Shown: in pieces, positions 58,840-64,000 of the stretch
Position numbering within the stretch: position 1 is the first letter of the stretch
How the letters are laid out: each line of letters begins with the position of its first letter
Assembly: GCA_036389275.1 (NCBI GenBank)
Contig: DASVQE010000027.1
Span: forward strand, 13,743 to 77,742
DNA from: QHVT01 sp036389275
GTDB taxonomy: Bacteria > Acidobacteriota > Thermoanaerobaculia > Gp7-AA8
Reading direction: 5' to 3'
DNA: 64,000 nt
The notes under the pieces: generated by a model
Database searches by the model: none
Seen by the model: only the letters and a program-made list of their open reading frames with translations
What the model was told of the DNA's origin: nothing
Translations under genes and position numbers: made by a program

Positions 58840-60621
58840 TCACTCCCGTCCGACCGGATAGAGCATGGCCCGCTCGTCGTAGAACGGCGTCTTGCGATAG
58901 AGCCACTGCAGCCGCTCGCGCGGATCGCTCCGGAAGGTTGCATCGCTCTCGATCTTCGCCCGGAACTCCTCCGCCAGGGCCGGATCCTCGGCCAGCATCC
59001 GCTCGGCCATCGGCTCCATGATGTACGGCTCGACGTACTCGGTGGGCGAGAGGATCGAGTCGAAGTAGCCCCACTGGAAGAGCGAGTCGTTCGACGCAGG
59101 CTCGAGCAGCAGCACGGCCAGCGTGCCGTTCGGCTGATCGGTCGGCACGCGCACCGAGCCGGCCGGCCAGCGCTCACGGCGCCGCTCCGGCGTGGCGGTG
59201 GCGGTGACGCGCACGTGACCTTCGAACTGCGCCGCCGCGAATTTCGGATCGGCGAAGCGATCCATCGTCACTTCGACCTCGCGCGGCGCGGCGATGCGCT
59301 CGTAGCGGATGCCGTGCAGGTCGAGCAGCGCGATGACCTCGGGCCACGCCGGCGGAATCCAGTACGCGGTGGGCCGGGCGATGCTCGCCGTCACTTCGGT
59401 GGCCTGCGGATACGGCGCGCGCTTCGTCACGGGCTGGCCGAGCCACTCGACGCGTACGCCGCCGCTGACGGGCGAGAGCGACTTGCGTGAGGCCACGCCG
59501 AGGATCTCGACGGTTTCGGGAGCGGCATCGGGTGGCACGCGCCAGGCGATGGGGATGCGCTCGGGACGGCGCGCGCGATCGGCGTCGATCGCGGCGCGCA
59601 GCGCAGACGCGTCGCGTCCGATCGTGCGCAGCGCCTGCTCGAGAAAGACGTACATGCCGAGGACGCGCTGGTCGTAGGGCTTGAGCGAATGATTCTCGAC
59701 CAGGATCGTGGCGATGTGGCGCGCGTCGCCGTAGCCGTGCGAGAGCCGCGGATCGCTCACGCCGGAGACGATGCCGGAGAGCGGATCGTCGGTGAAGATC
59801 AGCGGGCCGGGGATGTGTCCGGCCTCGCGCAGACCGCCGTCGACGGCGGGACGGAACGTGGCGTCGAGCCAGGCGGCGGTCGACGGCGAATACACCTGCC
59901 GTCCGTTCCAGCCGTAGGTGACGTCGTATTGATAGTCGGCGCCGTCGGTCACGTGCAGGTCGACGTAGACATCGGGCTGCCACGCGTCGAGCGCGCCGAG
60001 CATGGCCCGCATCTCCTGCGTGTCGGCCTTCACGTAGTCGCGATTGAGATTGAGGTTGCGCGAATTCGTGCGCCAGCCGCTCTCCTCCGGCCCGCGCTGG
60101 TTGATGCGGCTGTAGCGGGAGAAGCGCTCGTGCGCGTCGACGTTGAAGATCGGCACGAAGAGAAAATTCGCGCGGTCGAGCAGCTCGCGCTTCGTGCCGC
60201 GCACGGTCATGTCGCGCAGCAGCATCAGGCCGGCGTCCTTGCCGTCGATCTCGCCCGCGTGAATGCCGGCCTGTGCGAACAGCACCGGCTTGTTCGTGCG
60301 CCGCAGCGCCTCCGGCGTGAAGGCGCGCTCTTTCGAGGCGATCACCAGCCAGATGTCCCGTCCCTCGGGGCTCTTGCCGAGCGACACCATCTTCAGTTGC
60401 GGCGCCGCCGCCACGAGCCTGCGCAGATAGGCAAAGGTCTCGTCGTAACGCGGCGTCGTCTTCAGTCCGCTGACTTCAGACGGCGTGATCCAAGGATCGC
60501 CAGCGGCGACCACCAGAGATCGCGATTTCCCGTTCCATGGAATTGCGGGAGGAAGGAGGGCCGTCTGTGCGGAAGTGAGCGTCGCGGAGAGGAGAAGCGC
60601 CGTCAGCATGAGGCGTTTCAT
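58840..60621 (-). CDS. Secreted M14-family zinc carboxypeptidase
   Basis: The 593-residue protein has a signal peptide (RLMLTALLLSATLTSAQ). The catalytic domain (about 45-330) has the zinc motif QAGIHAGEIDGKDAG (HxxE), the His in VYVDLHVTDGADYQYD and the likely general-base Glu in ATILVENHSLKPYD. NSRNLNLNRDYVK lies between them. The C-terminal 230 residues are beta-rich and may be an accessory domain. It is a second, distinct M14 enzyme besides the one at 11328-13646. The ATG is chosen at the signal peptide start. Confidence 0.92.
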   Translation of the reverse strand: MKRLMLTALLLSATLTSAQTALLPPAIPWNGKSRSLVVAAGDPWITPSEVSGLKTTPRYDETFAYLRRLVAAAPQLKMVSLGKSPEGRDIWLVIASKERAFTPEALRRTNKPVLFAQAGIHAGEIDGKDAGLMLLRDMTVRGTKRELLDRANFLFVPIFNVDAHERFSRYSRINQRGPEESGWRTNSRNLNLNRDYVKADTQEMRAMLGALDAWQPDVYVDLHVTDGADYQYDVTYGWNGRQVYSPSTAAWLDATFRPAVDGGLREAGHIPGPLIFTDDPLSGIVSGVSDPRLSHGYGDARHIATILVENHSLKPYDQRVLGMYVFLEQALRTIGRDASALRAAIDADRARRPERIPIAWRVPPDAAPETVEILGVASRKSLSPVSGGVRVEWLGQPVTKRAPYPQATEVTASIARPTAYWIPPAWPEVIALLDLHGIRYERIAAPREVEVTMDRFADPKFAAAQFEGHVRVTATATPERRRERWPAGSVRVPTDQPNGTLAVLLLEPASNDSLFQWGYFDSILSPTEYVEPYIMEPMAERMLAEDPALAEEFRAKIESDATFRSDPRERLQWLYRKTPFYDERAMLYPVGRE

Positions 60622-60659
60622 AGCACAGCGGCGCGCGGCGGTTCTGCCGGACTTACGGA

Positions 60660-60665
60660 TAGAAT
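60660..60665 (+). promoter_or_regulatory. Candidate -10 box (TAGAAT)
   Basis: TAGAAT, 6 nt before the ATG at 60672. Confidence 0.45.
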
Positions 60666-60671
60666 GAAGTC

Positions 60672-62072
60672 ATGCCTGACAAGCCGGTCGTCTTCATCCC
60701 GGGCTTTCCTGCCAGCGAGCTCTTTCAGCAGTCGACGCAGAAGAGGGTGTTCCCGCCGTCGATCACCGATCTGCTCAGCAGCGCGAAGAAAGCGGCGCTC
60801 GTCGAGCTGCTCACGCAGCCCGATCCGGCGCCGCCCGACATCGTGGCCGGTCCGCCGATCCGGCGCGTGCTGCCGATCGCGAAACAGGCCGAGTCGCTCT
60901 ACGACCTCCTGCGCAGCCGCTACGGCTACACGATCGACGCCGGCGACAACTTTCGCGCGATCGGGTGGGACTGGCGGCACGCCGTCGACGACAGCGTCGT
61001 GCAGACAGCGATCACGAACGCGATCGCAGAGCTCGTGCAGGCCACCGGCAGACGGGTGGTGGTGATCATCCATTCGACCGGCGGCCTGGTCTTCCGCCGC
61101 CTGCTCGAGAGCCAGCCGCAACTCGTGCAGCAGATCGAGCAGGTGCTGGCGTTCGGCATTCCGTGGGCCGGCAATCTGAAGGCGTTCCGCTACCTCACGG
61201 AAGGCGCTGCAATCGGTCCGTTCTTCGCGAAGCTCACCGCCGCGCAAACGAAGCGCGTGATGCGGCGCGCGCAGGCGGCGTACGATCTCTGTCCGCCCGA
61301 TCCGGCCACGACCGCGCTGGTCGACCGCGGCGGCGCGCCGCTGAACTTCGTCCTCGATGCGAACGGCACGCAGATCGGTCCGATGACGACCACGCCGTGG
61401 ATCCGCGCGACCGACACCGAATCCGCCGCGCGCGCGCAGAGCGCGCACCAGCGCCTCGGCACGCGCACGAGCCAGATCCTCCTGCCGGGACAGGCCACGC
61501 CGCCGATCACGAACGTGGTCGGCTGGGGCTTGCCGACCGAGGTGCTGTGCGTGATGCAGCCGGACGGCAAGGTACATTTTCAGGACGGCGTCGACGGCGA
61601 CGGCACGGTCGCGCTCAAGGCGGCCACGTGGCTGAGCGGACCGACCGTGCAGACCTTCGTGGTGCCGATCGGCGTCTATCCGACCGCGGGCATTCCGAAT
61701 CCGCATCCGCGGATCTGGGACTCGCCGCCGGTCGAGCAGCTCTTCGATCTCGTGCTCAAACCGGGCACCGTCGCCGAGCCGTTCGTCTGCGCGGCAGCGG
61801 ACGGCGACGAGGCGCTCGACCGCAACGCCGACGTCACGGTGCGCATCGTCGCCGCCGACGTGAACGGCGCGCCGCTGCCGAATGCGCGCGCGCTGGCGCG
61901 GCTGCCGCAGCCGGTGCAACTCTCGTTCGGCAACGACGTCCGCGCGACGCTGATCGTCCGCCGCGGCGGCGCGATCCGCGAGAACGTCCCGCGCGGCTTC
62001 TTCCGCTTCACCATCGACGTCGAATGGGGCGCGAACGGCCGGCGCGAGCTGCCGATGTTGATCCGGGTGTAA
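60672..62072 (+). CDS. Alpha/beta hydrolase, LCAT/lipase-like, cytoplasmic
   Basis: The 466-residue protein has the oxyanion segment VVFIPGFPASELF, the lid-like AIGWDWRHAVDD typical of lecithin:cholesterol-acyltransferase-like hydrolases, and the nucleophile Ser135 in VVIIHSTGGLVFRRL. A catalytic-Asp region (about 300-330; FQDGVDGDGTVAL) follows. The C-terminal 130 residues form an extra beta-rich domain. No signal peptide is seen. It probably cleaves or transfers acyl esters. Confidence 0.85.
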   Translation: MPDKPVVFIPGFPASELFQQSTQKRVFPPSITDLLSSAKKAALVELLTQPDPAPPDIVAGPPIRRVLPIAKQAESLYDLLRSRYGYTIDAGDNFRAIGWDWRHAVDDSVVQTAITNAIAELVQATGRRVVVIIHSTGGLVFRRLLESQPQLVQQIEQVLAFGIPWAGNLKAFRYLTEGAAIGPFFAKLTAAQTKRVMRRAQAAYDLCPPDPATTALVDRGGAPLNFVLDANGTQIGPMTTTPWIRATDTESAARAQSAHQRLGTRTSQILLPGQATPPITNVVGWGLPTEVLCVMQPDGKVHFQDGVDGDGTVALKAATWLSGPTVQTFVVPIGVYPTAGIPNPHPRIWDSPPVEQLFDLVLKPGTVAEPFVCAAADGDEALDRNADVTVRIVAADVNGAPLPNARALARLPQPVQLSFGNDVRATLIVRRGGAIRENVPRGFFRFTIDVEWGANGRRELPMLIRV

Positions 62073-62074
62073 GG

Positions 62075-63955
62075 CTAATGCCGCGTCGAGCGGCGCTTCC
62101 CCGGCACGTACGTGAAGCCGCCGGGCAGCGACGCGCTCTGGCCGTTGCACGTGACCATCACCGGCACGTTGCCGGCGGCGTGCGGCGGCGCGGTGGCGGT
62201 GAGCGTGGCCGCGTCGACGATGGTCACGTTCGTGGCGGCGGCATTGTCGAAGAGGATGCCGCACGGCGCGACGAAGCCCTGGCCGGTGATGGTGACGTTC
62301 GTGCCGCCCGCGCTGACTCCGATGGCCGGCGTGATCGACGCGGCGATGATGGCCGCGCTCACGCTGACCGGATAGGTGTCGTGAATCGCGCCGCCGCTGC
62401 TGCTGACGTCGAGCATGGCCGAGCCGGCGCCGATTGCGTCGAGCTTGAGCGTGGCCACGCCGTCGGTGTTGAAGAGGATCGAGGGCACCTGCGTGGTGAA
62501 GACGGCCGGATCGGTCGAGCGCACTTTCAGGCGGAACGGCGCGGGCGGCGGCGGCGTGGCGCGCAGGCGCAGCTCCGAGGTCGTGCCGGGACGGGCGACG
62601 AGCGCGCTGCTGTTGACGAGGCTCACCGACGTGGCGAACACGGTGACGGTGCCGCTGATCGAGCCGCCGCTGGAGAGCTCCGCGGTGATGGTGGCCTGTC
62701 CGGGCGCGAGCGCGTGCACCGGCACGTCGACGTCCTGCGTGTTCATGCGGAACGTCACCAGCCCCGGCGACGCGACCACGGACGGATTCGAGCTGCGCGC
62801 GTTCACCTGCCCTTCGTTCTGGCGCGTGTCGTAATGAACGCGCCAGGCCACTTCGTCCTTCACGAGCAGCGCCTGCGTCTGCGGCTGGAACGCCGCGCCG
62901 GCATCGTCGTTCTTGATCGTGATCCTCACGCTCGAGGTGCCGATCACCGGCAGGCCGGAGGAAGTGGACGCGCTGACGAAGAGGACGCGGTCGGCCGCCG
63001 GGATCGTGTCGCCGAAGACGCGGATGCGCATCTTCTTCGCGGTCTCGCCGGGTGCGAAGGTGAGGTACTCGGTCTCGCCGTCCGGGAAGCTGTAGTACGG
63101 CAGCACGTTGTGCGCGAAGCAAACGATCGTCAGCGGCGACGTGTGCGGCGTCGTCAGCTTGAAAACGATGTCGTAATCCTTCGAGCCGGAGTCGCCTTCC
63201 GGCACGACGAGCTCGGAGGCGACCAGCGTCGGGATCGGCAGCGATTCGACGCGCACGAGCATGGCCGAGACGAACGGACCTCTGTCCGTGCAGGAGCCGC
63301 GCGACCATGCGCGCAGCTCGACCGGATCGTACGCATGGATGGTGCTGTCCGGCGGCACCGGCACCTCGATCACAGCCTCCGTCTGGTCGGGTTGCACCAC
63401 CAGCGTGCCGCTGGCCTGCCAGCCGATGTTCGTCTTCCAGTCGATGGTGAACGGCACGAGCCGCTTCGGCTCCGCGCGCACCCGCACCTTCGCCTTGTAC
63501 GTCCCGTCCGCGCGACCGGCGCGGAACTCGTCGGCGGCGAAGCTGAAGACGGGCGTGTCGACGTCGCAGACATTGATCACCAGCTCGCGCGAGACCGTGT
63601 AGCCGGGCGTCAGCGCCTCGAGATGCAACGTGATCTTCACCGCCTCTTCCCACTTCCCGTCGTGCACGAGCTGCAGCGACACGATGCCGGCAGCCTGTCC
63701 GGCCGCGAACTCGAGGACGCCCTGCGTCGGGACGTACTGCATGTTCTCCCGTCCCGCCGGCGAGCTGGTCGTCCAGTAATGCACGCGCGCGGTGCCGCTG
63801 GTCGTGCTGCGCCGCACCTCGATCTGCAGCGGATAGATCTGGTCTTCCGAGGCCGACTGCGTGGCGTTGACCGTGCCGACGAATTCGCCCGACTGCGCGA
63901 GCGCGGAGACGGAGAACAGGCAGAGAAGGAGCGGAAGAACCAGGTTCGGGCGCAT
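62075..63955 (-). CDS. Secreted Calx-beta / IPT-domain protein
   Basis: The 626-residue protein has a signal peptide (RPNLVLPLLLCLFSVSALAQ). At least two Calx-beta-like modules follow (about 25-125 and 235-345; e.g. YVPTQGVLEFAAGQAAGIV, FPDGETEYLTFAPGETAKK), then Ig-like modules. A C-terminal IPT/TIG domain (about 535-615) has ITPAIGVSAGGTNVTITGQG and a Cys pair (APCGILF, VTCNGQ). It is probably a cell-surface or secreted adhesin-like protein. The start at 63955 begins the signal peptide and has a TACAAT box 12 nt upstream; an in-frame ATG eight codons earlier is less likely. Confidence 0.82.
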   Translation of the reverse strand: MRPNLVLPLLLCLFSVSALAQSGEFVGTVNATQSASEDQIYPLQIEVRRSTTSGTARVHYWTTSSPAGRENMQYVPTQGVLEFAAGQAAGIVSLQLVHDGKWEEAVKITLHLEALTPGYTVSRELVINVCDVDTPVFSFAADEFRAGRADGTYKAKVRVRAEPKRLVPFTIDWKTNIGWQASGTLVVQPDQTEAVIEVPVPPDSTIHAYDPVELRAWSRGSCTDRGPFVSAMLVRVESLPIPTLVASELVVPEGDSGSKDYDIVFKLTTPHTSPLTIVCFAHNVLPYYSFPDGETEYLTFAPGETAKKMRIRVFGDTIPAADRVLFVSASTSSGLPVIGTSSVRITIKNDDAGAAFQPQTQALLVKDEVAWRVHYDTRQNEGQVNARSSNPSVVASPGLVTFRMNTQDVDVPVHALAPGQATITAELSSGGSISGTVTVFATSVSLVNSSALVARPGTTSELRLRATPPPPAPFRLKVRSTDPAVFTTQVPSILFNTDGVATLKLDAIGAGSAMLDVSSSGGAIHDTYPVSVSAAIIAASITPAIGVSAGGTNVTITGQGFVAPCGILFDNAAATNVTIVDAATLTATAPPHAAGNVPVMVTCNGQSASLPGGFTYVPGKRRSTRH

Positions 63956-63967
63956 GGGGAAGCCCGA

Positions 63968-63973
63968 ATTGTA
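63968..63973 (-). promoter_or_regulatory. Candidate -10 box (TACAAT)
   Basis: TACAAT on the minus strand, 12 nt before the ATG at 63955. The remaining 27 bp to the window edge show nothing else. Confidence 0.4.
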
Positions 63974-64000
63974 AGGCACTTTGCAAAAAGGAAGGGCGGC

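Noticed and set aside
60618..63986. Very long (over 1,000 codons) minus-strand open frame across two genes
   Set aside because: It runs antisense through the alpha/beta hydrolase gene and out of frame through the Calx-beta gene, both of which have clear motifs and starts. This is a GC-bias artefact.
1..64000. tRNA, rRNA, integrase, transposase, CRISPR or prophage genes
   Set aside because: Gaps are too short and no matching motifs were seen. No insertion sequence with a transposase was found.

Overview
The window is gene-dense, very GC-rich DNA with short, often overlapping gene boundaries and no rRNA or tRNA gene that I could see. The gene set points to a Gram-negative-type, diderm heterotroph: lipoproteins, a LolC/E-type permease, LspA, a BamE-like protein, a putative beta-barrel, a mutase split from its B12-binding domain, two DUF4388 proteins, secreted M14 peptidases, HYR and Calx-beta proteins and many response regulators. 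My best guess is an uncultured-type Acidobacteriota (Thermoanaerobaculia-like). No marker gene proves this.

Layout. 1-6.2 kb: a cysteine-synthase-like gene cut by the window edge, a GlxA-type regulator, and a reverse-strand signalling operon (membrane histidine kinase, Rcp1-like receiver, receiver-PAS-GGDEF-EAL protein). 6.2-13.7 kb: a reverse run with an M14 peptidase, a PQQ-type sugar dehydrogenase, and a two-gene phosphotransferase-like system whose ATP-binding half is fused to a 14-TM drug-efflux permease. 13.7-21.3 kb: forward genes for a papain-like protease/hydrolase fusion, a 5'-nucleotidase lipoprotein, a lipoprotein-release permease, a small exported protein and carA. 21.5-24.5 kb: methylmalonyl-CoA-mutase-type large subunit and an HYR-repeat exported protein. 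24.6-31 kb: a DUF4388 protein facing a reverse housekeeping operon (glycosyltransferase-like, cca, exported protein, rsmD, phoH, ybeY). 31-39 kb: GAF-GGDEF protein, DUF6766 protein, second DUF4388 protein, GNAT, BamE-like lipoprotein, SPOR protein, LOG protein, Mrp/ApbC. 39-46 kb: membrane glycosyltransferase, CoA-transferase subunits A and B, methyltransferase, sulfatase-like protein, lspA, ispG. 46-57 kb: a giant coiled-coil protein with a terminal receiver, a MocR/GNAT/decarboxylase locus, two more receiver proteins, DUF1203, patatin and a short GlpD-like oxidase. 57-64 kb: DUF480/YceH, an outer-membrane-like protein, a second M14 peptidase, an alpha/beta hydrolase and a Calx-beta/IPT protein.

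Three themes stand out. First, three copies of a long palindromic element (21281-21479, 33057-33225, 56708-56930) fill the three largest intergenic gaps. They share arms and an asymmetric apex, and one copy is inverted. A different inverted repeat at 1766-1869 supplies the last codons and stops of two converging genes. Second, many start codons are preceded at only 5-12 nt by a TANNNT hexamer, which suggests leaderless or very short-leader transcripts and explains how divergent starts can lie only 22-60 bp apart. Third, there are several unusual domain fusions: ATP-grasp plus MFS permease, C1 protease plus alpha/beta hydrolase, BTAD activator plus C-terminal receiver, and coiled coil plus receiver.

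No stretch longer than about 225 bp lacks a gene. The three longest gaps are the palindromic elements. All functions are read from sequence motifs; no database search was run.
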